Source of the DNA: Caldalkalibacillus mannanilyticus JCM 10596
Lineage (GTDB): Bacteria; Bacillota; Bacilli; Caldalkalibacillales; JCM-10596
Reading direction: 5' to 3'
Assembly (NCBI RefSeq): GCF_000615945.1
Contig: NZ_BAMO01000037.1
Span: 1-53,931 of the forward strand
Length of the DNA stretch: 53,931 nucleotides
Shown here: positions 38,176 through 48,122 of the stretch, piece by piece
How positions within the stretch are numbered: position 1 is the stretch's first letter
Layout: every line of letters begins with the position of its first letter
The notes under the pieces: model-generated
The model's input: the letters and a program-made list of their open reading frames with translations, nothing else
What the model was told of the DNA's origin: nothing
The model's database searches: none
Translations under genes and position numbers: made by a program

Positions 38176-39759
38176 ATGAAGATGGAAGAGCTTAGTTTAC
38201 GGCAAAAAATAGGACAAATGCTGATTTGCGGCTTCGAAGGAACAAGTCCATCACAGGAAATCATTCAATTTATCACAGAGAATTATATAGGCGGTGTCAT
38301 TTATTTTAGTAGAAATATAGAGCGGACGGAACAAATCCATTCCCTTTCCCGTCAACTACAGCAAACAGCAAGGGAAAATAAGATGCCTCCCTTATTTATT
38401 TCCATTGATCAAGAGGGAGGAGTGGTTTCGAGAATCATAGATAATATCACCTTAATGCCTGGGAATATGGCACTTGGAGCAACGGGAGATCGAAGAGGAG
38501 TGTATGAAGCGGCAAAAATCACAGGTCAAGAGCTGCGCTGTCTAGGGATCAATCTGAATTTTGCCCCTTGCTTGGATCTATTTAATAATCCCTTAAATCC
38601 AGTGATTGGTGTTCGGGCGTATGGAGAAGATCCGAAGCTAGTGGGAGAAATGGGCTGTGCGGCAGTAAAGGGCTATCAGGAGTCAGGGGTTGCAGCTACA
38701 ATTAAGCATTTTCCTGGACATGGAGATACGCAGATTGATTCACATCTCGATTTACCTACTATAGCTCATGATGTGCAGCATTTGCTAGAAGTAGAGCTTC
38801 TCCCTTTCCGTCAGGTGATTCAGCAAGGAGTGGATGCGGTGATGACAGCTCATATTGTTTTCCCTGCATTAGAACCAGAGCTTCCTGCTACTCTATCACC
38901 TCAAGCGATTGGAAGATTACTGAGAAATGAGCTTCAATATGATGGAGTCATTATTACCGATTGTCTAGAGATGAAAGCTATTGCCAGCTACTATGGGTCA
39001 GATGAAGCTGCTATTCGAGCGGTTGAGGCAGGTGTTGATCTCCTGCTCTACAGTCATCGTGCTGATCGGCAAAAAGGAGCGATCGAAGCGCTTGTTCAGG
39101 CAGTGCAAAATGGGAGAATAGCTGAAGAAAGAATCGATCAATCTGTCAGGCGGATTTTCGCTTTGAAGGAAAGAAGAAGCATGGGGCAGATCACCCCAGC
39201 TTGGGCAGAATGTGAGGCACTTCTTCAGACGAGAGAAGCGCTGGTGATTGCCCAGAGGCTGAGCGAACAAAGTATCACGCTGGTGAAAGGAAAGGGTTCG
39301 CTTCCGCTTACTAGAAATCAAGAAACGCTTGTGATTTGGGTCCAGCAGGAGGTGACAACAGAGGTAGATGAGATGGTTCATCCGCAGGAGCGGCTGGCTC
39401 AGGTATTAGCTTCTCTTCAAGCGAAGGTAAGAGAAAGAATCGTTTCGCTCTCTCCGAGTGAAGAGGGGATTCAAACCATTCTTGCTGAGTGTGAGTCGTA
39501 TGAGCAGATTATCCTAACAAGCTTTAATGCAGGAGACTACCCTGAACAGATCCAACTGATTAAGGAGCTTTCTACACGAAAAGGAGATTCATTGATCGTG
39601 GTTGCATTACGCAATCCAACCGATCTTCTTCATTTCCCTCAGGTACAAACCTATCTGACGACCTATGAGAGCAGACCTCTTGCTTTGCATTCCTTAGCCA
39701 AAGTCTTAGTAGGAGAAGCAGAAGCGAGAGGCACTCTTCCGTTTACGCTCCCGCTCTGA
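38176..39759 (+). CDS. nagZ: Beta-N-acetylhexosaminidase, family 3 glycosidase
   Basis: The 527-residue protein has the GH3 N-terminal barrel with the NagZ signature KHFPGHGDT and the catalytic Asp in IITDCLEM. FISIDQEGGVVSR and GVRAYGEDP are also typical. A C-terminal GH3 domain follows (about 360-527), as in Bacillus NagZ. The enzyme removes GlcNAc from muropeptides in wall recycling. No signal peptide is apparent, so it may act in the cytoplasm. Confidence 0.88.
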   Translation: MKMEELSLRQKIGQMLICGFEGTSPSQEIIQFITENYIGGVIYFSRNIERTEQIHSLSRQLQQTARENKMPPLFISIDQEGGVVSRIIDNITLMPGNMALGATGDRRGVYEAAKITGQELRCLGINLNFAPCLDLFNNPLNPVIGVRAYGEDPKLVGEMGCAAVKGYQESGVAATIKHFPGHGDTQIDSHLDLPTIAHDVQHLLEVELLPFRQVIQQGVDAVMTAHIVFPALEPELPATLSPQAIGRLLRNELQYDGVIITDCLEMKAIASYYGSDEAAIRAVEAGVDLLLYSHRADRQKGAIEALVQAVQNGRIAEERIDQSVRRIFALKERRSMGQITPAWAECEALLQTREALVIAQRLSEQSITLVKGKGSLPLTRNQETLVIWVQQEVTTEVDEMVHPQERLAQVLASLQAKVRERIVSLSPSEEGIQTILAECESYEQIILTSFNAGDYPEQIQLIKELSTRKGDSLIVVALRNPTDLLHFPQVQTYLTTYESRPLALHSLAKVLVGEAEARGTLPFTLPL

Positions 39760-39823
39760 GTGGAATAAGGATAGTTGAGAAGAGAAGAAGAGAGGAGCAA
39801 AGGTCTAGCTAATAAAAAAAGAT

Positions 39824-39837
39824 AGAACATATATTCG
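39824..39837 (+). promoter_or_regulatory. LexA (DinR) SOS box of uvrBA
   Basis: AGAACATATATTCG matches the Bacillus box CGAACNNNNGTTCG at 8 of 10 fixed positions. It lies directly before the candidate uvrB promoter. Confidence 0.6.
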
Positions 39838-39844
39838 TTAAAAG

Positions 39845-39875
39845 TTGTCATTTTGCTCCTTTTCTGTGCTATAAT
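39845..39875 (+). promoter_or_regulatory. Candidate promoter of uvrB-uvrA
   Basis: TTGTCA (39845-39850), 19 bases, and a perfect TATAAT (39870-39875). The spacer is longer than ideal. Confidence 0.5.
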
Positions 39876-39951
39876 CTACAGTATGATAAGTACACAGACA
39901 GTTCAGGATAGAGGAAGCTAGTTAAAGTTCATGAAGATAGGAGTTTTCATT

Positions 39952-41931
39952 ATGGAACAATCCTTTCAATTAGTATCGAAATATTCTCCACAGGGGGACC
40001 AGCCAAGGGCGATTGAACAAATCATTCAAGGGCTTCAAGCCAATGTGAAGCACCAAACCTTACTAGGAGCTACGGGAACGGGAAAAACGTTTACGATGGC
40101 TCAAGTCATTTCTAAGGTCAACCGCCCCACGCTCGTCATTGCCCATAACAAAACCCTAGCGGCTCAGCTACATAGTGAGTTGAAGGAGCTATTTCCCCAT
40201 AATGCGGTTGAATATTTTGTCAGCTATTATGATTACTATCAGCCAGAAGCCTACATCGCCCATTCAGATACATATATCGAAAAAGATGCCAGCATTAATG
40301 ATGAAATTGACAAGCTGCGCCACTCGGCAACAAGCTCCTTATTTGAGCGTAGAGATGTGATCATCGTTGCCAGTGTTTCTTGTATCTATGGTTTAGGATC
40401 TCCCGAAGAGTATCGGGAGCTGGTTCTTTCGCTCAGAACAGGAGTAGAGCGAAGCCGAGATGATGTCTTGAGGAAACTAATCGACATTCAGTACGAAAGA
40501 AACGATATTAACTTCCATCGCGGAACCTTTCGAGTACGTGGAGATGTGGTTGAGATTTTTCCAGCTTCTAAGGATGAGCAAGCGATTCGAGTCGAGTTTT
40601 TTGGTGATGAGATCGAAAGGATGACAGAGATTGATGTCCTCACAGGTGAGATTTTGGGTGAACGTGAGCATGTAGCCATCTTTCCAGCCTCTCACTTCGT
40701 AACCAGAGAAGAAAAGATGAAGATTGCGATTCAAAGCATAGAAGCAGAACTAGAGCTACGGCTGCAAGAACAGCGAGAGAATGGCAAGCTGTTGGAGGCA
40801 CAGCGCCTAGAACAGCGTACTCGTTATGATCTAGAGATGATGCAGGAGATGGGTTTCTGCTCAGGGATTGAAAACTACTCTAGACACCTGACCAATCGCC
40901 CAGCAGGCTCTACGCCGTATACCCTACTTGATTATTTTCCCGAGGATTTCATGATCGTCATCGATGAGTCACATGTAACCATTCCCCAAATTAGAGGGAT
41001 GTATAATGGGGACCAAGCCAGAAAGCAAATTCTAATTGAACATGGCTTCCGTCTGCCGTCAGCCGCAGATAACCGCCCTCTGCGCTTTGAAGAATTTGAG
41101 AAGCATATTAAGCAGATTATTTATGTTTCTGCGACCCCTGGTCCTTATGAATTAGAGAAAAATCCGAAGGTCATTGAGCAAATTATTCGACCAACAGGGT
41201 TAATTGATCCAGTGATTGATGTTCGACCGATCAAAGGGCAAATAGATGATTTAATAGGAGAAATTCAAGAGAGAGTGGCGGTTAATGAAAGAGTCTTAGT
41301 AACCACTCTAACGAAAAAGATGAGTGAAGATCTAACTGATTATCTGAAGGAAATAGGAATCAAAGTCAGATACCTTCATTCGGAAATCAAAACCCTTGAA
41401 CGACTCCATATAATTCGGGAATTGCGACTAGGTGTTTTTGATGTCCTGATCGGAATTAACCTGTTAAGAGAAGGATTAGATATTCCTGAAGTGTCTCTTG
41501 TCACTATTCTAGATGCGGATAAGGAAGGGTTCCTACGTTCGGAACGCTCTCTGATCCAAACCATTGGACGTGCGGCTAGAAATGCCAATGGACATGTGAT
41601 TATGTATGCCGATCGCATCACAAACTCCATGCAAATAGCGCTGGATGAAACACAGCGCCGTAGAGAAACACAAATGGCCTACAATAAAGAGCATGGAATT
41701 ACCCCGCAAACCATTGTGAAGCCTGTCTATAACGTAATCGAAGCGACGAAGGTAGCGGAATCACCGGCAGAGTATGAAGCGGTTCCTAATCTTAGCAAAA
41801 TGTCGAAGAAGGATCGTGCCGGAATGATTGAAAGACTAGAAAAAGAGATGAAGGATGCAGCGAAGAATCTTCAATTTGAAAGAGCGGCTGAGTTGCGAGA
41901 CCTCATATTAGAGTTGAAAGCGGAAGGATGA
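39952..41931 (+). CDS. uvrB: Excinuclease ABC subunit UvrB
   Basis: UvrB is the damage-verifying helicase-like core of nucleotide excision repair. The 659-residue protein has Walker [10 protein letters not shown], the beta-hairpin region [11 protein letters not shown], helicase motifs through [10 protein letters not shown], and a C-terminal UvrC-binding UVR motif (about 620-655). ATG 39952 ([13 protein letters not shown]) follows AGGAG; the in-frame ATG at 39931 is 21 bases earlier and poorly placed. The stop overlaps uvrA. Confidence 0.95.
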   Translation: MEQSFQLVSKYSPQGDQPRAIEQIIQGLQANVKHQTLLGATGTGKTFTMAQVISKVNRPTLVIAHNKTLAAQLHSELKELFPHNAVEYFVSYYDYYQPEAYIAHSDTYIEKDASINDEIDKLRHSATSSLFERRDVIIVASVSCIYGLGSPEEYRELVLSLRTGVERSRDDVLRKLIDIQYERNDINFHRGTFRVRGDVVEIFPASKDEQAIRVEFFGDEIERMTEIDVLTGEILGEREHVAIFPASHFVTREEKMKIAIQSIEAELELRLQEQRENGKLLEAQRLEQRTRYDLEMMQEMGFCSGIENYSRHLTNRPAGSTPYTLLDYFPEDFMIVIDESHVTIPQIRGMYNGDQARKQILIEHGFRLPSAADNRPLRFEEFEKHIKQIIYVSATPGPYELEKNPKVIEQIIRPTGLIDPVIDVRPIKGQIDDLIGEIQERVAVNERVLVTTLTKKMSEDLTDYLKEIGIKVRYLHSEIKTLERLHIIRELRLGVFDVLIGINLLREGLDIPEVSLVTILDADKEGFLRSERSLIQTIGRAARNANGHVIMYADRITNSMQIALDETQRRRETQMAYNKEHGITPQTIVKPVYNVIEATKVAESPAEYEAVPNLSKMSKKDRAGMIERLEKEMKDAAKNLQFERAAELRDLILELKAEG

Positions 41932-44799
41932 GTAATGTGAGTATGGAGAATATTGTGATTAAAGGAGCTAGGGCTCATAATCTAAAAAATATTGATGTGA
42001 CGATACCTAGAAATAAGCTGGTTGTCTTAACAGGATTATCTGGATCAGGGAAATCATCCTTAGCCTTCGATACGATCTATGCCGAGGGACAACGCCGTTA
42101 TGTGGAATCCCTCTCGCGTATGCCAGACAATTCCTAGGTCAAATGGATAAACCTGATGTAGATTCGATTGACGGATTATCTCCAGCCATTTCGATTGATC
42201 AAAAAACCACGAGTCGTAATCCACGCTCGACAGTCGGAACGGTGACGGAAATCTATGATTACCTGCGATTGTTATTTGCCCGTATTGGTCGTCCTCATTG
42301 TCCTGAGCATGGAATTGAAATTACTTCACAGACAGTGGAACAAATGGTGGACCGAATTATGGAGTACCCTGAAAAAACAAAGCTGCAAATTCTAGCTCCT
42401 GTCATCCAAGGGCGCAAGGGCGAGCATGTCAAGGTCTTGGATGAGATCCGTAAGCAGGGCTTTGTTCGTGTTCGTGTGGATGGGGAAGTGAGAGATTTGT
42501 CTGAGGACATCTCTCTGGAGAAAAACAAAAAACATTCTATTGAAGTAGTGATCGATCGAATTGTGATCAAAGAGGATATCCATTCTCGCCTAGCAGATTC
42601 AATTGAAACAGCATTAAAGATTTCTGATGGGAAGGTTCTAGTAGATGTAATAGGAGAAGAAGAGCTCCTCTTCAGCTCCAACCTTGCTTGCCCAGAATGT
42701 GGATTTAGTATTGATGAACTAGAGCCTCGTATGTTTTCCTTTAACAGTCCATTTGGAGCTTGTCCTACCTGTGATGGATTAGGAAATAAGCTGGAGGTAG
42801 ATTCCGACCTTGTCATTCCTGATGTTTCGAAGAGCTTAAAGGAGGATGCCATTACCACGTGGAGGGGTCTTCCTCCAATTATTATGGTCAGCTTCTGCAA
42901 GCCATCTGTGACCACTACGGGATCGAACAAGAAGTTCCTTTTGAACAACTCTCGAAAGAGCATCAAGAGATTCTTTTGTATGGCAGCAAAGGGGAAAAAT
43001 TCTTTTTCCGTTATGAGAATGAATTTGGACAGGTTCGTGAGAGACAGGTGAGCTTCGAGGGAGTGGTGAATCAGGTTGAACGAAGATACAAGGAAACAGG
43101 TTCAGATTATGTTCGGGAACAGCTAGAAGCCTATATGAGTCAGAAGTCCTGCCCTACTTGTAAAGGAGATCGCTTGAAGAAGGAATCTCTCTCTGTAACT
43201 GTTCATGAGAAAAACATCTCCTATATTACAAGACTTTCAGTGGGAGAAGCGAAGGAGTTCTTCTCCACTCTTGAATTAAATGAAAAAGAGAAAATGATTG
43301 CCCATCTGATCCTTCGAGAAATTGAGGAGCGCCTCGGCTTCTTAGTCAATGTGGGACTAGATTATCTCACCCTGCAAAGAGCGGCAGGAACCCTTAGCGG
43401 GGGAGAAGCTCAACGGATTCGTCTGGCTACTCAAATAGGTTCACGCTTGATGGGCGTTCTCTACATCTTGGATGAGCCTTCCATTGGTCTACATCAGCGA
43501 GATAATGCCCGACTGATTCAAACACTTGAGCATATGAGAAACCTAGGGAATACCTTGATCGTCGTGGAGCATGATGAGGACACCATGCTTGCTTCGGACT
43601 ACATCATTGATATTGGTCCGGGAGCGGGTGTGAATGGAGGAACCATCATTGCTGAAGGAACGCCTGCCGAAGTAATGAAGAACAATGCTTCTATCACAGG
43701 GCAATACCTTAGTGGTGAAAAATTTATCTCCCTTCCTGCCGAACGTCGTCAGCCGAATGGCAAATGGCTGGAGGTCAAAGGGGCTAAGGAAAATAACCTG
43801 AAAAACGTCAATGCCAAGATTCCTCTTGGAGTGTTCACCTGTGTGACCGGTGTATCTGGATCGGGTAAAAGTACTTTAATTAACGAGATTTTATTAAAAA
43901 GCTTAATGAAAGAATACTACCGTTCCAAGGCAAAGCCAGGTCAGCATAAGACGATCACAGGGACCGAACATCTGGATAAGGTGGTTAATATTGACCAGTC
44001 TCCGATTGGACGTACACCACGCTCCAATCCAGCAACCTATACTGGGGTCTTTGACGACATTCGTGATGTATTTGCTGCCACCAATGAAGCCAAGATGAGA
44101 GGCTACAAGAAAGGGCGCTTTAGCTTTAACGTCAAAGGCGGGCGTTGCGAAGCCTGCCGTGGAGATGGAATTATTAAAATCGAGATGCACTTCCTTCCAG
44201 ACGTCTATGTTCCTTGTGAAGTGTGTAAAGGAAAAAGATATAATCGTGAAACGCTGGATGTGAAGTACAAGGGGAAAAATATCTCAGACATTCTGGACAT
44301 GACTATTGAGGATGCCTCTGAGTTCTTCAAGAACATCCCCAAAATCAAGCGAAAAATTGATACGCTTGTCGATGTAGGCTTAGGCTACATGCGTCTAGGT
44401 CAGCCCGCAACGACCTTATCTGGAGGAGAAGCTCAGCGTGTCAAGCTTGCCTCCGAATTACATCGTCGCAGTACGGGAAGAACCTTATATATTCTGGATG
44501 AACCGACAACAGGCTTACACATTGCTGACATTGATCGCTTGCTCGAAGTTCTCCAAAGGCTTGTCGAAAATGGCGACAGTGTCCTAGTGATTGAGCATAA
44601 CCTTGACGTGATCAAGACAGCCGATTATGTTCTCGACCTAGGACCTGAAGGAGGAGTAAGAGGAGGAACTATTATCGCTACAGGAACTCCTGAAGAGATT
44701 TGTCAGGTAGAGGAATCCTATACAGGATATTTCCTTAAGCCTGTTCTGGAAAGAGATCGTAAGAGAATGGAAGAGAAATATTCTGTTCAGACGGGATAG
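41928..44799 (+). CDS. uvrA: Excinuclease ABC subunit UvrA (two one-base frameshifts)
   Basis: UvrA is the ABC-type DNA damage sensor. Both ATP sites are present ([22 protein letters not shown]), with two LSGGEAQR signatures and the zinc modules CPEC...CPTC and CEAC...CEVC. The frame breaks at about 42116 (ctctcGcg should read ctctcGGcg, giving [14 protein letters not shown]) and at 42861-42862 (tGGagg should read tGGGagg, giving [13 protein letters not shown]). Repaired length is about 957 residues, normal for UvrA. It is coupled to uvrB by ATGA overlap. Confidence 0.93.
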
Positions 44800-44810
44800 G
44801 AATAAGGAAT

Positions 44811-44843
44811 AAAGCTCTGACCTTTGTGGGTTGGGGCTTTTTT
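44811..44843 (+). terminator. Terminator of uvrB-uvrA
   Basis: AAAGCTC (44811-44817) pairs with GGGCTTT (44834-44840) with further GACC/GGTT pairing inside, then a T-run. Confidence 0.8.
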
Positions 44844-44936
44844 CTATGCTACTAATCGACTAGAAAAACTTAAAGATATCAGAAGAATTCATATAATAAC
44901 TCTAAACACCTTTTTCAATGTAATGTGGGATAGGAT

Positions 44937-45250
44937 GTCATGACTGATAGCAATGGGCTATACTATATGAGAACCCATTTGGGTTAAGTAGGGATAGTGA
45001 TGTAGGTTCAATCGCATAAAATTAGATGGACTCGATACATAATTTGATTTTGCTGATGCAGATCGAAGAAAAAGAAGGACGAAAAGGAAACTATCGTCAG
45101 ACAAGAGAGTGGGGAGAAAATGGTGATTATATCAAGGATACGGACTGGACTGATCATGGCAGGAAAGACCATACAAATCCCCATGACCATTATTATGAAA
45201 ATAATTCAACAGGTGGAACGAAAAAACGTGGAGGACCGATCTCGAGGTGA
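44937..45250 (+). pseudogene. Broken 3' end of an RHS-type polymorphic toxin
   Basis: Bases 44937-44975 encode VMTDSNGLYYMRT, the start of the RHS/YD-repeat core signature (GLYYMRARYYNP). The frame then stops after THLG. Further on, one frame (45026-45250) encodes a toxin-tip-like C-terminus with IKDTDWTDHGRKDHTNPHDH and NNSTGGTKKRGGPI, a form seen at the ends of bacterial polymorphic toxins. No ribosome binding site precedes the ATG at 45026. The rest of the core and the large N-terminal part are gone. I read it as a deletion remnant of a toxin gene. Confidence 0.65.
45042..45067 (+). repeat. First copy of a 26-base repeat at a toxin-tip junction
   Basis: The 26-base stretch ATTTGATTTTGCTGATGCAG plus ATCGAA is repeated at 45775-45800 with one difference. 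Each copy lies at the 5' edge of a distinct toxin C-terminal region. Confidence 0.85.
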
Positions 45251-45253
45251 TAT

Positions 45254-45688
45254 ATGGATATATTGAAGATTGTAAAAACAAAAGAGTCTCAGGAGTTTTC
45301 ATGTCTAGGAGAGCAAATGGCAGATATTCTTTCAGTAATTAATACGGAATCAAGGACATTGTATTGGTATGTGTTTGATGTGGACTATTATAATCATTCA
45401 GAGGAAATTTTCAAATCCCCCATTAGTAGATTTGATTGTACTGAAGATTTGATCAATGCGTCAAAAAAAGTTGAGCAATTTTTATCTTGTGTTTTTATTG
45501 CGACCAAACATGATAATATCCAATGGGATATGGAAAAACTTCCGAAAACAGAAGAAGATAAGGGACTTCAACATGAAGAAGCACTTATAGAAATTCGTGC
45601 TTTTGACACAACTTATTTTGAAGTTTATGTGCAAGAATTTAATGTTGCAAATAGATTAAAGCTGGCATTCAAAATATACTGCACCTAG
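45254..45688 (+). CDS. Putative immunity protein of the first toxin tip
   Basis: I do not recognise the family of this 144-residue protein. It is acidic, soluble and has no signal peptide, as expected for cytoplasmic immunity proteins. A good site, GAGGTGAT, precedes the ATG, and it starts three bases past the toxin-tip stop. In polymorphic toxin loci the immunity gene follows its toxin directly, so the role is inferred from position. Local base composition is AT-rich compared with uvrA. Confidence 0.55.
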   Translation: MDILKIVKTKESQEFSCLGEQMADILSVINTESRTLYWYVFDVDYYNHSEEIFKSPISRFDCTEDLINASKKVEQFLSCVFIATKHDNIQWDMEKLPKTEEDKGLQHEEALIEIRAFDTTYFEVYVQEFNVANRLKLAFKIYCT

Positions 45689-45694
45689 ATTTAA

Positions 45695-46083
45695 GTGAAT
45701 TGCCCCCAGTCAAGTAGACAGCGGAAAAAAGGAAAAATCTTCGACACCAATCATTTACTTATGGTTGGTGTCATATTTGATTGTGCTGATGCAGATCGAA
45801 AAGCAGAGATGATTGGTTATTATGGAGCAGATTTGTTTAATCCTGCAAAAATTTCTAAAGTGAAGAAGTTGACTGGAAAGGGAAGTTCTACTCCATCACC
45901 AACTTTGAAAAATAGTCCGTATCATCCTTCGTGGTGGAATGGGGACTTGGTATGGTGTAAATAAGGATGGTAAAATATATCAATATTTTAGTGATAACGC
46001 TGGAGGAGTGCATTTTGCAGGAGAAATAAGCATAGAGAAATTACCGAATGATGTTCGAAAGCAACTTGGAATTAAATATTAAT
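45695..46083 (+). pseudogene. Second, displaced toxin-tip fragment (frameshifted)
   Basis: From 45695 a frame reads through VIFDCADADRKAEMIGYYGADLF and stops at 45964. After a one-base shift at about 45936-45941 (an extra G in aatGGGGact) it continues as WNGTWYGVNKDGKIYQYFSDN...GGVHFAGEI and ends QLGIKY at 46083. The tail looks like the C-terminal nuclease-type tip of polymorphic toxins. No good start is present, so it is an orphan cassette that would need recombination onto a full toxin to be made. Toxin class is not certain. Confidence 0.55.
45775..45800 (+). repeat. Second copy of the 26-base toxin-tip junction repeat
   Basis: Same 26 bases as 45042-45067 with one substitution. Here it is in frame as FDCADADR. 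Confidence 0.85.
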
Positions 46084-46097
46084 AAAGGGGAAGCATC

Positions 46098-46625
46098 ATG
46101 TTAATAGGGAATAAATCGGAATTTGGAATTGAATATGAGCTTAATAAAGAGTATGGAGGGGAGTGGTTATTCGGTAGATTTTGTTATTGGATTGATGGAA
46201 AACGTGTTGGTGACTATGATCTGGGAACATCCTTACGTGATATATTGTTTTTATTACAACAACTTATTAGAGACAACGGAAATCGAAATCACGAAATTTT
46301 GTTTAAATTATCACTTCTAGAGCTATTTAATCGTTTAAATGGAGGTTTATATAGTGGTGACCCAAAATATGATAGTTTAGCAATTGATGAATCCTGGGCT
46401 CGTTTTGATATAGGATTACCTATAGATATTTTTAATGAGTGGAAAATATTCCTTATTGAATATGAAAATAAATCACGTTTTATTATTCAAAAACTAGGTT
46501 CAACTGAAAATGAATTTTTACATGAAGTTAGTATTGAATCCGGAAAGTTTGATAGTGTGATATCAAAGGCTTTTAAATTACTTGATGAGTTGTACGAAAA
46601 GGAAACCTCAATAACACGAAAGTAG
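46098..46625 (+). CDS. Imm42-like immunity protein
   Basis: The 175-residue soluble protein resembles the Imm42 family of polymorphic toxin immunity proteins, with its start LIGNKSEFGIEYEL, then the WLFGRFCYWIDG segment and DYDLGTSLRDIL. AAAGGGGAAGC precedes the ATG. It directly follows the second toxin-tip fragment, so it would protect against that toxin. It is intact although the toxin is broken, a common leftover state since immunity genes remain useful against neighbours. Confidence 0.65.
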   Translation: MLIGNKSEFGIEYELNKEYGGEWLFGRFCYWIDGKRVGDYDLGTSLRDILFLLQQLIRDNGNRNHEILFKLSLLELFNRLNGGLYSGDPKYDSLAIDESWARFDIGLPIDIFNEWKIFLIEYENKSRFIIQKLGSTENEFLHEVSIESGKFDSVISKAFKLLDELYEKETSITRK

Positions 46626-46634
46626 TCAAGAAAC

Positions 46635-46685
46635 AAAAAAGAAACCGAGATTGGCAATAAACCGCCTTTCATGGTTTCTTTTCTT
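46635..46685. terminator. Bidirectional terminator between the Imm42-like gene and the peptide gene
   Basis: AAAAAAGAAACC (46635-46646) pairs with GGTTTCTTTTCTTT from 46673. T-runs exist on both strands. On the minus strand it starts seven bases past the stop of the 28-residue peptide gene. Confidence 0.88.
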
Positions 46686-46692
46686 TGTATTC

Positions 46693-46779
46693 CTACTTCA
46701 AATTCCCAGGCACAGACTTTAACAGTGTCCCTTTTTTAAGTGCTTGAGTAGGGGATACACCTTGACGAATCTTCTTCAT
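46693..46779 (-). CDS. 28-residue peptide gene at the end of the radical SAM operon, possible modified-peptide precursor
   Basis: The minus strand has GCGAGGTGATATCT then ATG, a strong site, and encodes MKKIRQGVSPTQALKKG followed by TLLKSVPGNLK and a TAG stop. It lies 31 bases after the radical SAM/SPASM gene and just before a terminator, so it belongs to that transcript. The peptide is basic (seven Lys/Arg, no acidic residues) and has no Cys, Trp or Tyr. It could be a substrate of the SPASM enzyme; a regulatory leader or chance ORF is possible. Lack of Cys argues against thioether (sactipeptide) products. Confidence 0.55.
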   Translation of the reverse strand: MKKIRQGVSPTQALKKGTLLKSVPGNLK

Positions 46780-46810
46780 AGATATCACCTCGCTTTCATT
46801 CAGTTAGCTC

Positions 46811-48117
46811 CTAGCACAACAGATTCAACACCTGTTTCAGTTTCCTTTTTTCATGCGGACAGGGACGTTTTTTGGTACGCATACGATATAAGGGACAGTG
46901 ATTCCCCTGACAGGCGGGGCGAAAATAACAGTTCTGACAACCAACATCTTGCTCTTCTCCACCGATTGTCCAGAGAGCCATTTTGTCCAGATCAAGCTCC
47001 ATTGTCCCATCGTGCTGGAGCTTTCCTACCTGATTCATTTCCTCCTCAAATGCCACGGAGCATTTATAGAGTTGTCCGTCAGCCCCCACGATAAATGAGT
47101 TGGGCTTCGCTGCATAGCACACGGCTCCAGAAGGCATGAGTGTGTCGGCAATGGTATCACTTAGCTTCAGCCTTGTTGTACACCGCATTCGGTTAAGCTC
47201 CAGAGATGCTTATCTGATGCTGTTCTGTCACAGACTGGGATATGCTGATCCTTGGTTCCTCCCCAACGTCCAACGGGTCGGAGTAGGAGCTGAAAACGAG
47301 GATCATCTCCGAACAAGTCGGCAAGTGTTCTTAAGAGTTCTGGGATGTCTTCTACATTTTCTTCATCAAAATTCACTCGAAGATCAATCACAAAGGAATC
47401 ATCAAGCTCTTGGATTTCTTTTAGCTGATGAATAATTTTTTCGTAGGTGCCGCTTCCGCCAACTAACGTTCTTCTTCGATCATGCACTTCTCCTACTCCA
47501 TCCAGTGTGATCATATAGCGCCGAACATTGCGTTTTAGTAGCTCTTTACATCTTTCTTTGGTCAGAAAATAGCCATTGGTGGACATATCTGCTGAGTAGC
47601 TTACATGGTTTTCGGCACAGCTTTTTAAGAAGGAATCGGATAGCTCGATAATGGATTCATAAGCGAGAAGAGGTTCTCCTCCGAACCAGCTGATCGACAA
47701 ATGCTCCAAGTGCTGGACGGACTGAGCAACATGCGCTTTTAGCCCCTGTATCGTTTCTTCGGTCATCATGCCTTGGGCAAATGTCTGATAGCAATAGCTA
47801 CAGCGGAAATTACAGGCCTCTGTGGTTAGGAGGACGAGATGGGAGGATTTTTCTGCTTTGAGCGCTTGGTGTAACTCCTCTGCTCTCTCAAATTCTTTTG
47901 TCCCAGACGGAACAAGGAATCCGGATTCACACATATCTTTTGCTAGATCACATCGCCCGTCATGATCGATTCCAGCTGCTAAAATAAATTGAACCTTTTC
48001 TTCTTCTTCAGGGGAAGCAAGGCTGATCGCACCCGTATATGAATTATAGAGGATTCTACCTTTATCTAATAATTTTGCACTAAAGGTATAGCGGGAGGGA
48101 ACCCAATGATTTGACAT
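46811..48117 (-). CDS. Radical SAM/SPASM protein, probable peptide maturase (one-base frameshift)
   Basis: The protein opens with a 90-residue N-terminal extension (RILYNSYTGAISL) as in many peptide maturases. The radical SAM barrel follows, with cluster ligands in CNFRCSYC (Cys102, 106, 109). The C-terminal SPASM domain has Cys in GAVCYA, YKCSVAFE, GCQNCYFRPACQGNHC and RPCPHEK. SPASM enzymes carry extra 4Fe-4S clusters and commonly act on ribosomal peptides. The frame breaks near 47171, where one base is missing; repaired length is about 435 residues. It starts six bases after thiH and ends before a small peptide gene. The substrate is unknown. Confidence 0.8.
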
Positions 48118-48122
48118 CCTGT

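Noticed and set aside
42295-42966. 223-residue antisense open frame in uvrA
   Set aside because: It is the mirror of conserved uvrA coding sequence, is Ser/Arg-rich with no family likeness and no start site.
46693-46779. The 28-residue peptide as a ThiS protein
   Set aside because: ThiS has about 65 residues and ends in Gly-Gly; this peptide is too short and ends in Asn-Leu-Lys.
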